Counted from the stretch's first letter, positions 38,565-50,822 are shown. The stretch: 64,000 nt of DNA from Hydnum rufescens UP504 (GCA_014904985.1 MU129024.1:135368-199367), one strand, 5' to 3'. Notes: generated by a model not told the origin, from the sequence alone. Numbers and translations are program-made.

Positions 38565-39854
38565 ATGGTTTCTCCTGGCATTCTTAACCCTGTTACAAGC
38601 CCATTGACTGCTGAAGTGTCTGGTGAAGGAGGAGGTCTTGATGTAGCCAGGGCTAGCCCTGCCGGTATCCCAGAGCCGACAGTTCAACCTCAGAACAACA
38701 TGAATGTTGGCAGCTGGAATGAGGCACACAGGATGTTCACTCGGCTTGTCACAGCTAGGAACATCTGCCTCAATCAAGTGATGTCCGAGATGGAGGTCAC
38801 CAATGCTGTTAATGATTCACTTGTCAATTGGGATCTTGCCAAAGGGTTAACTCATGCACCTGACAATCAGCCATCCTCTCCACCCTCCATAACTCTTCCT
38901 GGCAAGTCCAGCACTGCTAAACAGAGCACTACCAAGGTCGGGAGCACTGTCCTAACTTCAAGTGAGGTGGTGATCCAACCAGGCCAGAGTTTCAATGCCT
39001 TTCTGGCTAGTGGGGAGTATGCTGCCCCAGACCTTGTCCAGCATGTTCATAACTTGCAGTATGCACCTCTCCCCATGTTTGCTGTCAAGGAGATGCATGA
39101 ATGCCGTCTGTTGAATATTGCCTACCCCACAAAAATTGAGGTTGATGTCATAACCTCAAAGAAGAAGACCGTTATCAACACTGATAACTTTGCCACAATG
39201 GAACGATCTATCACCCATGATGAATTCATTGAATGCTACAAAGGTTTCACTCATGTTCATCAGGAAGTCTTTCCAGCAGAGGTGCACAGTGACTTTTGTC
39301 AATACCAGCAACGCCTTTTCCTTCACAAATTCTTCAACTGCCCTGGTTTGTTCAGTGTCATCTCACGCTTTGATGCCTACATGCATTTGACCTGGATACA
39401 ACCACATGGCCGCTTTGCAATGGATAGTGATGACACCTTTCGAGTCCTGGAGCGATTTGATCAGGAGGTCTGTGAGGAATGTGAGGCTGACACACATAGG
39501 CAGCTGGATTCCATGGATCGCCCATCTGGTAGTTGTAGGGAGGATGCACATGGGGGTTCTCAGAGGTGCAGTGCCTCCCCTGGCCCACAGTTTCATACAG
39601 GCAATGAGTGTGCTCCCTCCTCTGCTCATTGTGTCCTCTGTGCAAAGGCAGGACATTTGGCACTGACATGCACTGTCCGTTCCTCCAAGTGCACCTTCAA
39701 GAATGGGGCCCTCACTTCCAAAGCCGACAATCACCATGTCTGTTTCTTATTCAACACCACCAAAGGATGCATTAAAGGCCATGAGCACAACCATGTCTGC
39801 TCCATCTGCCTTGCCTCCACACACTCGGCTCAGAAGTGCACTGTTGTGCTCTGA
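38565..39854 (+). CDS. Ngaro-like ORF1 (gag-like), intact
   Basis: 429 codons, start at 38,565 directly after A1. The N-terminal third is Ser/Pro-rich; a middle conserved region follows (FTHVHQEVFPAEVHSDF.., CPGLFSVISRFDAYMHL). The C-terminus has a CX2CX4HX4C knuckle (CVLCAKAGHLALTC) and a second Cys/His cluster (CFLFNTTKGCIKGH..HVCSIC..HSAQKC). Predicted RNA-binding structural protein. The following RT frame overlaps its 3' end in the +1 frame (open from about 39,703), so Pol could be made by +1 frameshifting or reinitiation. Confidence 0.85.
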   Translation: MVSPGILNPVTSPLTAEVSGEGGGLDVARASPAGIPEPTVQPQNNMNVGSWNEAHRMFTRLVTARNICLNQVMSEMEVTNAVNDSLVNWDLAKGLTHAPDNQPSSPPSITLPGKSSTAKQSTTKVGSTVLTSSEVVIQPGQSFNAFLASGEYAAPDLVQHVHNLQYAPLPMFAVKEMHECRLLNIAYPTKIEVDVITSKKKTVINTDNFATMERSITHDEFIECYKGFTHVHQEVFPAEVHSDFCQYQQRLFLHKFFNCPGLFSVISRFDAYMHLTWIQPHGRFAMDSDDTFRVLERFDQEVCEECEADTHRQLDSMDRPSGSCREDAHGGSQRCSASPGPQFHTGNECAPSSAHCVLCAKAGHLALTCTVRSSKCTFKNGALTSKADNHHVCFLFNTTKGCIKGHEHNHVCSICLASTHSAQKCTVVL

Positions 39855-41738
39855 GTCCCCTATAACTCCTCTGTGTGCAGATGCCTTCACTTCTGCCCTT
39901 GACCATGCTCACTTATCCCTTCATTATCCCACTCTTGTTCATAACATTATTCATGGTTTCCCAATTGGGTTGGATATGCCTCCCATTTCTGTCACATTCC
40001 TTCCCCCCAATCACTACAAAACCTCCGAAGAAGATCAGATTATACAGGCCAAACTGGACAAGGAAGTGGCACTTGGGCACATGTCTGGCCCTTTCACTGT
40101 CCAGCAGGCTGAACAATTCTATGGGGGTTCTTTCCAGACTGCTCCTCTGGCCATTGTCCCAAAACCAGGTGATGGTCCAGATCACTGACGGATGGTCCAA
40201 AATCTCTCCTTCCAGGATCAGTTTGGCATGTCTGTCAATGACTTTATTGATTCTGATGATTTCCCCACCACTTGGGGGACAGCTCAGATTATGGCTGAGT
40301 GGGTGAGTGTCCATCCTTTATCCTTTGGTGTTTGCCTTTGGCACACCCAACATGTCCTTTTTTGGAATGTTGTCCTTTAAGGCATTGTCTTTGGCATGTT
40401 GGCCTTGGGGTGTTAGCCTCTGGCTCACCTCGCATTCCTTGAATGCATTGTCTTTTGGGCATGCCTGACATGGCCTCTGTCATCCTGTCCTTGGTTTTGG
40501 GCCTTTCCAAATTGCCTTCCTTGGTGCTTACTGTACCTGCTCAATAGGTGGCTTCTTGCCCTCCTGGGGCCCAAGCTGCTCAGCTTGATTTTGCTGCTGC
40601 CTATCATCAGATGGCTGTTTTTCATGCACACCAGCCTTTTCTTGCTGTTATGACCTCTCTGGGAATTTTCCTCAATCACTGCAATCCCTTTGGCCTCTCC
40701 TCTGCTGCAGGGACCCTTGGTGTTGCCACAGATGCCACTCTCAATATCATTCAGGCCAACCTTCCAGTTCCTTTCTTCATCAAGTGGGTGGATGACCTCT
40801 TACCAACCCGCATACCAGTATCTGAATCCCCCCCTGGGGTCTACCAATACTCATACGAGCTCATCAACATTATCACAATTGTAAAGTCCCTCAGTTGGCT
40901 ATTCAATGATATCAAGACCAAAGATTTTGCTTCAACTGTTGTCTATGTAGGGTTTCAATGGGACCTTGCAAACAAGCATGTCTCACTGCCTGAAAAGAAG
41001 TGGTTGAAGCATCTCCAGAAGCTGTTGGATGTTTTGTCCATTATTGATACTACTCATTGCTTGTGGCTTGAACCATTGGTCAATCTCCAAGGTTCCCTTG
41101 CACATATCTGTTTCATCTATCACGACAGTCACTCCAGGATGCCATCTCTTCACCATTTCATTGCATCTTTCAGTGCCAATATTTTCATCTCTCACTTCCC
41201 CCCCCCACACCTCCTCACAGATTTGACTTGGTGGCAGGTGGCCTTGGAGTCACCCAACTTTTTGCGCCCTATTGGATTCCAACCAATTGTCAATCTTGAC
41301 ATCTATGTTGATGCCTCCACCTCTTGGGGTATCAGTCTGGTTGTTGGGTTCCTTTGGCATGCCTGGCAGCTCCTCCCAGGCTGGCAGGCTGAGGGTTGCA
41401 AAATTGGATGGGCAGAGAGCATTGCCTTGGAATTTGCTGTCATGGAGGCAGCAGCATGCAGCTTACATGATGTTCATGTTCTTGTTCACAGTGACAATAA
41501 AGGTTCCATTGGTCAATACATCCATGGCCGGAGCCACAATCCCTTCATCAATGAATCCATCATATGCACTTCCTCAATCACAAGGGATGCAAACTTTGAT
41601 ATCCTCCTTGAATATGTCAAATCATCAGAGAATCGCGCTGATGCAGCCTCGCGTGGGGTGCTGCTGGACAATGCCTCTCGTCTGCCTTGTATCTTCCGGA
41701 TCCCAGAAGCTTTAACATGCTTCTTACATGATGTTTAA
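39850..41738 (+). pseudogene. Ngaro-like reverse transcriptase-RNase H (copy 2)
   Basis: The first part (ADAFTSALDHAHLSLHYPTL.., then PKPGDGPDH) ends at TGA 40,186-40,188, after which RMVQNLSFQDQFG to MAEW continues in the same frame. The intron at 40,303-40,547 joins to the 396-codon frame 40,548-41,738. This frame holds AQLDFAAAYHQM, FFIKWVDDLLPT, DIYVDASTSWG, ESIALEFAVMEAA, VHSDNKGSIGQYI and SSENRADAASRG, a complete RT VDD box plus RNase H. The single TGA (probably from CGA) is the only visible lesion; it is shared with copy 1. Confidence 0.87.
40303..40547 (+). other. Spliceosomal intron inside Ngaro-like RT (copy 2)
   Basis: Begins GTGAGTGTCC after GAG TGG and ends CTCAATAG before GTG GCT TCT. 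A pyrimidine-rich stretch and GCTTACTG (possible branch) precede the acceptor. Removal restores an unbroken RT. A retrotransposon that keeps an intron must package unspliced RNA, or it gained the intron recently. Confidence 0.8.
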
Positions 41739-41739
41739 T

Positions 41740-42255
41740 AGTGAACATGACATGCCAGTCACATCTGGCAGCTCTGCATCTCAAGACAGTCCCCCTTGCT
41801 CCTCAACCATGACCATTGCAGAACTGTATCCACGCCTTGATTTGCAGCCTTTGTTTCATGGTGCCAATATCTCCCTCACTGCCATAGCTGGCCCCCTATG
41901 TCCTGTTGTTGCCTTGGAACATCACCTCTTATCCAATGCTGGTTTACCCAACTCAGCTCAATTCTTTGCATATTAGACCCCTGTGGGGCATCTCCCCATG
42001 GTCAAAGCCACCTTCTTGGCTCAGTGTGCTGAGATTTTTGTTGCTGCTGGGCTTCCACCTATCAATGGCCACAGTTTTCGCATTGGGGGTGCCACTGAAC
42101 ACCTCCGCTGTGGCCTGTCTATTGACCTGTTGAAGATACAGGGCCGTTGGAAGTCTGATGCATTTCAGTGATACCTGCGGAAGACAGATGAGATTTTGTC
42201 ATTCAATATCAACCGCCAGGATGTTCAACATCATCTCCAGGTTCATCATTGAGGG
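41740..42255 (+). pseudogene. Ngaro-like tyrosine recombinase, internally deleted (copy 2)
   Basis: Starts like copy 1 (MPVTSGSSASQDSPPC, LYPRLDLQP) and then jumps at about 41,849 to FHGANISLTAIAG. It has lost the N-terminal domain and the first catalytic Arg block. The C-terminal part survives: GHSFRIGGATEHL with the HxxR motif, then GRWKSDAFQ-stop-YLRK, with TGA before the catalytic Tyr as in copy 1. It cannot be active. Confidence 0.85.
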
Positions 42256-42404
42256 CAATGGTTCCTTTCCTTGTAAAATGGACTAAATGGACTAAATGTA
42301 CTTATATCTGCCTCTCTTCTGCTATTCATTCTGCATCATGTCTGCTAGATGGGTTTCATAGTCGCGGTGCCACATGACTCTGGGTGTGCCCTTGGCCACC
42401 TTTG

Positions 42405-42802
42405 GGTCTCACAGTTGTGTGCCCTGCATTTCGCACTCCAAGGTTCCAGCCCAATAGGTCTGGTTCCCTTCCCCCATCTAGCTGTGACCAGGAATGAGCT
42501 ATTATCTAACTGCCAGAGTCTGAGAATGAGGCATGAGTATCAGACTCACAGTTAGATAAGCGAGTGGTTTGAGTCACACTTCTCCACTTCAACTTCTGAG
42601 ACTCAAACTGCTCAAGCAAGAATCCTATCATCTTAAGCACCCACCCTCCTCCCTTTTGCTCCCCCTCCTTGGTCCACAAAACAATGTGCCTATGTAGGTC
42701 TCACAGTCATGTGCCCTGCATTTCACACTCCAAGGTTCCAGCCCAATAGGTCTGGTTCCCTTCCCCCATCTAGCTGTGACCAGGAATGAGCAATTATCTA
42801 AC
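42405..42802 (+). repeat. Ngaro-like split repeats B1-A2-B2 (copy 2)
   Basis: B1 42,405-42,510, A2 42,511-42,639 and B2 42,697-42,802, with a 57-bp A2-B2 spacer. Nearly identical to the copy 1 terminus at 30,176-30,574, differing mainly at CpG/TpG positions. Confidence 0.9.
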
Positions 42803-43168
42803 TTATAGATTAATTAACCACACACTATTGCAGTGGGAATCCTGAGTATACACCACACAACAAGGGACACACAAGTCTCACACCTATCACAGTGGGAATC
42901 CTGAGAGATTGAAACTGGTGATCCCCCAACTGCGAAGGGCTATAAATACGACTTCCTGCACACAGCCACCAGCCTTCCAGAGTCTTCCACCAACTTCTGT
43001 AGCCTTCCAGATTCTCCTAGAGTGCAGCCTCCACAGCCCATCAGTCAGCCTCCACAGCCACCATCACTAAGCCTCACCAAGCTGATGCAGCTGTGTTACG
43101 AATCCTGTGTGCACCTCCACATGGCTATGCCCCAACTTCCATATGTATCCCCCTTAGTGTATATCCTT
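42803..43168 (+). promoter_or_regulatory. Gene-free stretch with a TATA box and repeated CAGTGGGAATCCTGAG
   Basis: Between the Ngaro-like copy and the next ORF. CAGTGGGAATCCTGAG occurs twice (about 42,832 and 42,889) and TATAAATA lies at 42,941-42,948. About 50 bp later comes a CCTTCCAGA/CAGCCTCCACAGCC-rich leader. The layout looks like a U3-R promoter of an old LTR, but no LTR ends were found. Confidence 0.35.
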
Positions 43169-43531
43169 CTAAGGCAGTGTACGCCTGGGTACTCCAAAGG
43201 TGTCCAAGGTGTCAAAGGATTGTAATGATGCTGATGGAGTAGGGATTGGGACAGGTGGGGTGGATTCAGGGACTGGGGGTGGAGGAGGAGGAGGGGGAGT
43301 CTGGATTGGCAACTCCATGGACTCATGTGGGGAGCGAGGGAATGACAGGTACTGACAAGGGAACCATTGCTGCCACTGGTTGACTACCCAGCCTGTAGCC
43401 CACTGGTTGAGGCCTGATAGAATGAGGGCAATAATAATAAGAGAAATGCCAATAATGGCAAGGATGACAATAACCCCCTTAGTGAATGGAGGGAGAGAGG
43501 AGACAAGAGCATTTGAAGAAGTAGGCGCCAT
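43169..43531 (-). CDS. Hypothetical single-pass membrane protein with proline-rich tail
   Basis: 120 codons from ATG at 43,531. Residues 1-15 are Ser-rich. Residues 18-42 form a strong transmembrane helix (GVIVILAIIGISLIIIALIL). Then come a Trp/Gln-rich juxtamembrane part and a poly-proline tail (PIQTPPPPPPPPVPE). The pattern (N-out, TM, Pro-rich cytoplasmic tail) is seen in small fungal membrane proteins and in unannotated transposon cargo. No family recognised, no introns seen. Confidence 0.4.
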   Translation of the reverse strand: MAPTSSNALVSSLPPFTKGVIVILAIIGISLIIIALILSGLNQWATGWVVNQWQQWFPCQYLSFPRSPHESMELPIQTPPPPPPPPVPESTPPVPIPTPSASLQSFDTLDTFGVPRRTLP

Positions 43532-43595
43532 ATGATAGAGTCGATGAAGAATGATACTCTGATGGGTAAGTCCTTAAGCAGAAGCAAATGTCAAT

Positions 43596-44381
43596 TTGAT
43601 CCTGACAAATATTACCTTCAAGCATAAGTCTACTTCCTCAGAATTGGCAATGCATATTTTTGCTTCTGTGTGCCTTGGATACATGGGCCTGAGCCCTTCA
43701 TTATCTTTGTCTCCCTGCCACAAATTTGGCACCCATGTATCAACACTGCTGATCCCTCTCTTGCTTCATTCAGTGCTCAAGTATGAGAACATATTTGAAT
43801 TGCACTCTCATGTGATCATCCACCTTGCATCACATCATGATCTGCCCTCTGAACCTTTCTCAAACAATAATGCTTGTCTCCAAGAGTACTGTCATGATGG
43901 GCTGGGACCACTCTGGCAGCAGCAGCAGAAATCTATGCTTGAGATGAACAGCTCTGATAAATGCCATCATCTTATAGCCACAAACTGGCACCAAAGTTTC
44001 CCAAAATAAAATCCCCCCAAGGGGGGCCCCTTAATCTGGGACTCATCAACTCCTACTATCTCCTGCTATTTCCATATTAACTCTTGCTCCCCACCCTTCC
44101 ATTTGGTCTCTGATCAGATCAATTGACTTTTGAAATACTTACTTTCAAGTCATTGAATGTGCTTTGATGTGCTAACAGTCTCTGTGCCCCATAAAGCCAA
44201 AGACTCCCAAATACAGCCTTAGAATGGGATCTCCATTTATGTTGATACATACTACCTTGCCTGTTCTTTTAATCTCACACCTTTTCCTGGTCCCTCCAGG
44301 AACAATCCACATCAGGAGCAAGTAGACAGTATATTGATTCTACATATGTCTTACACCAGCTCAACCATAAATAAACACCTT
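43596..44381 (+). other. Interval without a supported gene
   Basis: A 137-codon plus-strand frame (43,596-44,009) has no recognised domain or codon pattern. The rest is AT-rich intergenic sequence with the 3' flank of the NLR gene. Short TTGTTCCTGG and CATTCA words recur, but no element ends were found. Confidence 0.4.
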
Positions 44382-47300
44382 CTACTTCTCCAACAGTTCT
44401 TGACATTGTGCCCACTCCTTGCCACACTTAAGGCACTGAAAATCAATCTGGGTAGTGTCAGGGTTTCCTATGACAAGAGAGTAAGGGTACTCAAGAGATG
44501 CATGGTAGGCAGGAGGGACCCAAAGAATAAGCTCATCACTGGGTCCCAAAATCCACCCATCTTTGATTTGAAAGGGGAATTGTGGGGGTGGGAATAGATG
44601 GACAGGGTACTGGGGGCTGTGGTTGAACTGTGCAGGTGGCAACCATGAAACCTTGGGATTGGGTGTAAAGGAAGAGCAAGCAATCCGGTTACCATCAGGG
44701 AAGAAGGCAATGGACCAGATGCCATTACAATAACCCCCCATGGGCTTGCTAATACTTGCACCTGTCTCCACATTCCAGAGTTGCATAGTCCTGCTAGAGA
44801 TGGAAGCAATCTGCTTCCCATCAGGTGAGAAAGCAATGGAAATGATACCATCACCCCCCTCCATTGGCTGGCCAGTCTTTTCACCTGTCTTCACATTCCA
44901 GAGTTGTATGGTGCTTCTTGAACTGGAAGCAATCTGCTTCCTGTCAGGTGAGAAAGCAATGGAGTCAATGAATCCCTTATGCCCCTTCATTGGCTGGCCA
45001 ATCCTTGCACCTGTCTCCACATTCCAGAGTTGTATGCTGTTGTCCAAGGTGCCAGCAATATGCTTGCCATCAGGTGAGAAAGCAATGGACCTAATGGGCC
45101 CAACCAACCCCATGAATGCATGTTGCCCCTTCATTGGCTGGCCAGTCCTTGCACCTGTCTCCACATTCCAGAGTTGTATGGTGGTGTCCCAGCAGGCAGA
45201 AGCAACCTGCTTTCCATCAGGTGAGAAAGCAATGGAGGAGATGAGTCCATGCCCTGTCATTGGCTGGCTAATCCTTGCACCTGTCTCTGCATCCCAAAGT
45301 TGGATGGTCTTGTCCCAGGAGCCAGAAGCAATTTGCTTGCCATCAGGTGAGAATACAATGGACACAATGGCTTGATCATGCCCTTTCATTGGCTGGCCAA
45401 TCCTTGCACCTGTCTCCACATTCCAGAGTTGTATGGTGTTGTCCCAGGAGTCACAAGCAATCTGCTTGCCATCAAGTGAGAAAGCAATGGTGTGGATGGG
45501 TTGATCATGCCCTTTCATTGGCTGGCCAATCCTTGCACCTGTCTCTACATTCCATAGTTGTATGGTCTTGTCTGAGGAGCCAGAAGCAATCTGCTTTCCA
45601 TCAGGTGAGAAAGCAATGGAGTAGATGCATCCATGCCCCTGCATTGGCTGGCCAATCCTTGCACCTGTCTCCACATTCCACAGTTGCATGGTCTTGTCCC
45701 AGGAGCCAGAAGCAATCTGCTTGCCATCAGGTGAGAATGCAATGGACTCAATGGTGTGATCATGCCCCTTCATTGGCTGACCAATCCTTGCACCTGTCTC
45801 CACATTCCAGAGTTGTATGGTGTTATCCCAGGAGCCAGAAGCAATCTGCTTGCCATCAGGTGAGAATGCAATGGACTCAATGGTGCCACTATGCCCCTTC
45901 ATTGGCTGGCCAATCCTTGCACCTGTCTCCACATTCCAGAGTTGTATGGTCTTGTCTGAGGAGCCAGAAGCAATCTGCTTCCCATCAGGTGAGAAAGCAA
46001 TGGAGTTGATGCTTTCATCATGCCCATTCATTGGCTGGCCAATCCTTGCACCTGTCTCCACATTCCAGAGTTGTATGGTCTTGTCCTGAGAGCCAGAAGC
46101 AATCTGCTTCCCATCAGGTGAGAAAGCAATGGACTCAATGGGCCCATCATGCCCATTCATTGGCTGGCCAATCCTTGCACCTGTCTCCACATTCCAGAGT
46201 TGTATGGTCTCATCTGAGGAGCCAGAAGCAATCTGCTTTCCATCAGGTGAGAAAGCAATGGAGTTGATGGCCTGATCATGCCCCTTCATTGGCTGGCCAA
46301 TCCTTCCACCTGCCTCCACATTCCAGAGTTGTATGGTCTTGTCCCCAGACCCTGAGGCAATCTGCTGGCCATCAGGTGAGAAAGCAACAGATCTGACAAC
46401 ATCATGATGTCCTTGTAAGATCAGCACAACATTTGGCCAGTGCTCAAGTTGGCCCTGAGTAAGTTTTGCCACTCCTGGAAATTGACCCTGCCACCTCTGA
46501 TATAGGAGGGATGATGTGGGAGCAAATGTCAGGCCAGAGAGGTAGATGTGAGGTGTGCTTGTCATGATGGCAGGTGTAAACATGGACACAAATTGCATTG
46601 CATCATGCCTCAGTTCAACAAGCTTCACAGACATCTGGGAAGCACATAGTGCATCTTAAGAATCAGTCTCAACATCTGATGGAATTGGAGTCAGGCTTAC
46701 ATAAGAGGTGCTAAGCAAGGCTAATGCACTCTGAGGGGAGCTCTGTGTGAGGCTCATCACTTCCAACCAGGGCAGGAAATCCTTCTCAAAGAATGATACC
46801 ATGTGTTTCTGAGCAACCTCTCCACCAGGTGTTGCAGACACATGGAAAGCCCAGAATCGACAAGCATAAGATAGATGATCAGGGATGTGTTTCTTGCAAA
46901 GACCAGTAATCTCGGGGATGTCAGCATTGCGAAGGAACGACGTCGGATGTTCACAGATATTGAATCTCAAGGTCTCGTCCATCACGCGCAAGCACCCCAG
47001 AGCCATCCACTGATTTGCTTCATCTTGGTTGATCCAGAAATCTTTATTATCCTCCGGGTTACACAAGAAATCCCGATAGGACGAGTGGAGGGGCACAATT
47101 GGCTCATGGTCGCTGTGCGTACCACTAAGGAGCGAGGCAAGATACTTCACAATCCCTCGTTGTATCTCCATGTCATCTGGAGTGAGGATAGAGTCGGCCG
47201 GAACGAGGTGCACAAGGGAATGCAATGATAAAGGCTCCTGAGTGCATATGATTCGGCCTAGGATTGACTTGACTTGTTTTACTGCCATCTCATCCGATGG

Positions 47301-49600
47301 ATTGCAGTGCTCTTTCATCACAGTGCTATACAGCCCATACAGCCCCTTATCAGCAACCAGCACCTTCTCAATCTGACGTCGTGGGTCGACACCAGCATAA
47401 CGGCTGCAAATGAAACGACAGGCGGTGGCAGCCCACTGAAAAGATGTTTCGGCCATCCCAATGAGTGCAGCCAGCTGCTTCTGGTACTTCTCCCGCGGAA
47501 TTCATTCACGCCACGGAGTTCATTGCGTATATATGCCGCAATATCGCGCGAGGTCTGATAACGCGGGATGTCGTCCACAAGCATGATGTCAACCCCAGGT
47601 GGCAGTGGAGACTGCAACGCATCTTGAATGTCAGGCTCGTATCTCGAAGTCACTACGACTCGAAGACCCGGAGGGAGTTCTGAGGCTCGCGTTGTTAGAA
47701 TAGCGAGCGCGTCAGCACGAGTCGCAGCATCCCCAGATTCGTCAAATGCGTCGATGAAAACAACCGTCTCCCCCACAGCCTTATCATCCTGGAATGATTC
47801 AACGATGAAGTGCTGGAACTGCACTGTGCAGTCAAGGGATGTGCGTATTTCGGAGTTGTCCTTGACGGCATTAACAAGGCGCTGCTTCCGGGCTTTGTCG
47901 AGGTCCGCGAGGTCTCGAGCGATCGTACTGAATAGGTTGGTGAGGTTGGCGAGGGGTTTATTTTTGTCGAAGCCATAGTATGACCCCTTGCGATCGAGTT
48001 CAGAAACACGTTTCGCGCATGAGCGAAGGATGGATGATTTCCCCGCGCCTGCCGTGCCACACAACCAAAGCACACGAGACGATTCGCCGGAGCTCAACGT
48101 CATTGGAATGCTCGGATCAGACGATGGTGTATCCGCTCCAAGAGCCCAACACACGATAGCGTCAATGATCTCAGTACGTGTGCCTCGTAAGCACCCTTTG
48201 TCCAGCCGGTGATGGGCCTCCGGGGCGTATTTCAGTTCGTTGAGCACTTGCAAGTCCCCTGTAGACCATCTTAGAAAGCAGATTTTGACCGAAGACACAA
48301 GAAGCACTTACGGACTTCAGTCACGACGTCTAAGACGCGATGGGTAATGACGGTGCATTGCACGTTGGCACGATCAATGAGATTCCGTCGGAGGATCTCA
48401 AGGGTCTCCTTGTAGTTATCGATCCGTGCATCCACGAGAGAGACTGTGTACTTCACAGTGCGATGGACTGCGACCCACGGGGGTCAGCCTTGAAGTAAGT
48501 CGAACAACGGGGATCGCACATACCGAAGGACGTATCCTTGGAATAGTCCCGAATGAAATAGGCGCATTCCATTACTTGGCGCAGTATTTGGTTGATGATG
48601 ACTTGATCTGTTTTTGAGCGTTCCTTCAACTCCTCTGCTTCGTCGGCAAAGGAACAGCTATCTGCCATAGTCTGGACTAAAACCCATGACTTTGGCGTCT
48701 CGATCACTCTGGGCGGAAGGGATCTAATCGAACCACAGTCAGAGAGCGTACAGACACAAGACTTGAATTTCAGTCGTACTTTATACGCTGCTGAGACGAC
48801 ACCCCATGCCAACTTGATCCAAGGATGAACCTGTTTGTGAATACTTGTTATTGGTCGCAGGGCTCAGATAATTAAGGATGGAACGTGCCTCGGCAACCGT
48901 ATCAGCAACTTTCACAAGTGCGCCGAGGCGACTTAACAAGGGCTGCCAAGCATTGAACTGGGACGCGATTTCTGTTGCAAGTGGGGCGGTAGCTTGAATG
49001 GCATCGGTGACCACGGCTAGCCCGGGACCTAGCTGCTGGGCAGCCCGATTGGCGCTCTCGACAGCATCACTAGCGGATGCGAGGGAAGATGCCACGCATA
49101 TTGTCAATTCTCCGAGTTTGTTGTTCGCGCCACCTTTCAGATCAAGGCGTATCTCTGCAGAGATAAAGATCATGCGTGAGCGTGGCCTTCTTTTCGCATA
49201 AACATGAGCAGGTTCACCTTTGTCTGTTGCGGAGGAGAGATCCAAAGTACACGATGCGACGATCCGCCCCGAACGCCCAAAACGGCGCTCGCGCAAATCT
49301 ATAGTCACTCTGCAATCGATAGGTGTTGGAGTCACCGAGCTGGCGAGAGGCTATGAATCAAGGGCGACGAAGCACACGTGCATGAAGGAGACCTACAACT
49401 CATCCCCGAAGGGATCCTTCCAGGTTACGGCCTCATGCCTTGCCTGGATGTACTCTGATTTTGACGAACGAAGTCCAGTGACGGTAGCAGGAGGCTCAAT
49501 GGTGAAGTGAAGGCGATATTGTTTCGATGTATGTAGAAGATGGCTGCTACATCTGGCCTCTGTTGCGAGAAGTAGGTTTGTTAGATGCAAATTGCTGGCC
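44382..49600 (-). pseudogene. NACHT-WD40 NLR-type gene, broken by frameshifts
   Basis: Order on the minus strand: a C2-like N-terminal part (about 49,590-49,100; VTIDLRERRFGRSGRI) and a helical linker (48,781-49,100; NAWQPLLSRLGALVKVADTV). NACHT follows at 48,258-47,500, with Walker A GTAGAGKSS and Walker B VVFIDAFDE. A helical region leads to WD40 repeats at 46,570-44,680 and a C-terminal GPSDELILWVPP motif usual in basidiomycete NLRs. Introns: 48,468-48,523 (GTATGT..CGCAG) and 48,259-48,311 (GTAAGT..CTACAG). Breaks: one-base frameshifts near 48,686 and 47,497 and an in-frame TAA at 46,656-46,658, unless that is a 39-bp intron. NLRs act in fungal non-self recognition and cell death. Confidence 0.85.
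44680..46530 (-). repeat. Array of 14 WD40 repeats
   Basis: Fourteen units of about 43 codons (129 bp) follow GH....I.[34 protein letters not shown]. The central units are nearly identical in DNA, with variation concentrated at a few positions just after GH and around SGS(S/W/Q)D. The last unit is degenerate. High repeat identity with focused variation is the known pattern of the fast-evolving NWD family (het-e/het-d type), where the propeller face binds the recognised partner. Confidence 0.95.
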
Positions 49601-49850
49601 AGTAAGTAGATGGCATACCTGAAATATACACTTTGCGCATGTCCACTGGGTTCAGCGGGTCGTTGGGTGCCATGACGTACGAGAGAGCTTTAACTGAAGG
49701 ATTTCCCAGACGTGTAAGGATGATGGACGGTGTTGCGATTGACTGGTGTACTCGCGAGGAAGCGGAGATTAATTTGAGACCACGAGGCAGTCGTTGAGAT
49801 GCCCCGTCCAGGTACGTATTGCTTTTTCAAAAATGGGGAGACACCAGACC

Positions 49851-50822
49851 TGGTCCGAAAAGGTCAAAGATCCAGCGGCTGGACAGTCAATCCCATGGTC
49901 ATAAAAAGTTGCTGACATAACGACATGGCGCAGCTGTAATGGCCTTCAGATCTAGGCAAGCATGGTCAGTCATTAGATCAAACCGACGGGGATCCCACTA
50001 GACTTGGAATCTGTCCTTTCTATCGCAATGGTCTTTTCTCCAAATTTGATATCTGCTTCTGCCCTGTCGTTGCCGCGGTCTTCACAGCAAGCAAGAGCTG
50101 GGCCCCGCTGTAATATCATGAAGCTTGCAGTTCCATGTATTCTAGTCCCGCAGTGATTGAGCACAACTCTCAGGCATTCAAGTTCTCTCATGAAGTGGCC
50201 AAGACCACATCATGGTATGCAAAGACTTTGCACTTCTTCGTATCGCCTAAATCTCCTTCTCTTGTAACAAGTTCCCATCATGCCGAGATCGCATTATGCA
50301 GTACTCCCCCAGAGCGATTGTACACCACCTTCCTATCCATAAAACAAAGCACTACGCAAATGGGGAAGTAGAATACGTCCGAGCGGAGGCCGAGGACACC
50401 CTAGCGTATGCGGTCGGGGACGTGCGTGCCCCGCTGGAGACACTGCATCGCGGGGTGCGTAGGCAGGAGGTGCGTTGTGATGGCCTAGAGTGTGCGTGGG
50501 TCCCGATAGTGGTAGAGCGTTACGCCCCCTATATTGTTGTGTGAAGTCGCCCGTGCGTGGGGTGTACAGGGCGATAACGATGCCGAGAAGGGATGGAACT
50601 GTTGCCGGGTGGTGGGGTCTTGGAAGTGTCCATGGTCAGTGTGGAGTTGGGCTATCACTTCTTTCCATCTTTGCTATTCCCAGTGGTGGTACGGCGTTCC
50701 CTGCTGGGGATGGGTGAAAGGACAATGTTGTCAGTGGGGTATGCGTGTACGATGACAAACACAATGGTAGCTCATGTCGGGTGCCAGCACTGACCGTGGC
50801 CTCATACGATGGGGGTAGTTTC
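49851..50822. other. Interval without a supported gene
   Basis: About 1 kb upstream of the NLR gene. Only short overlapping frames are present (for example 50,296-50,544 plus), with no recognised domain. Nothing resembling element ends, apart from the hAT-type target duplication at its right edge. Confidence 0.45.

Larger units (their letters stand above)
38437..42802 (+). mobile_element. Ngaro-like tyrosine-recombinase retrotransposon, copy 2
   Basis: Uninterrupted 4.37 kb element: A1 38,437-38,565, ORF1, RT-RNase H, recombinase remnant, B1 42,405-42,510, A2 42,511-42,639, B2 42,697-42,802. ORF1 is intact. The RT region keeps one in-frame TGA and the intron. The recombinase has lost about 0.73 kb relative to copy 1. 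No target duplication is seen at the ends (CATTCTG|TGCC.. and ..TAAC|TTATAG), as expected for tyrosine-recombinase integration. Confidence 0.92.

Noticed and set aside
45275..46009. 244-codon plus-strand ORF
   Set aside because: It is the antisense shadow of the WD40 repeat array; its period matches the 129-bp repeat.
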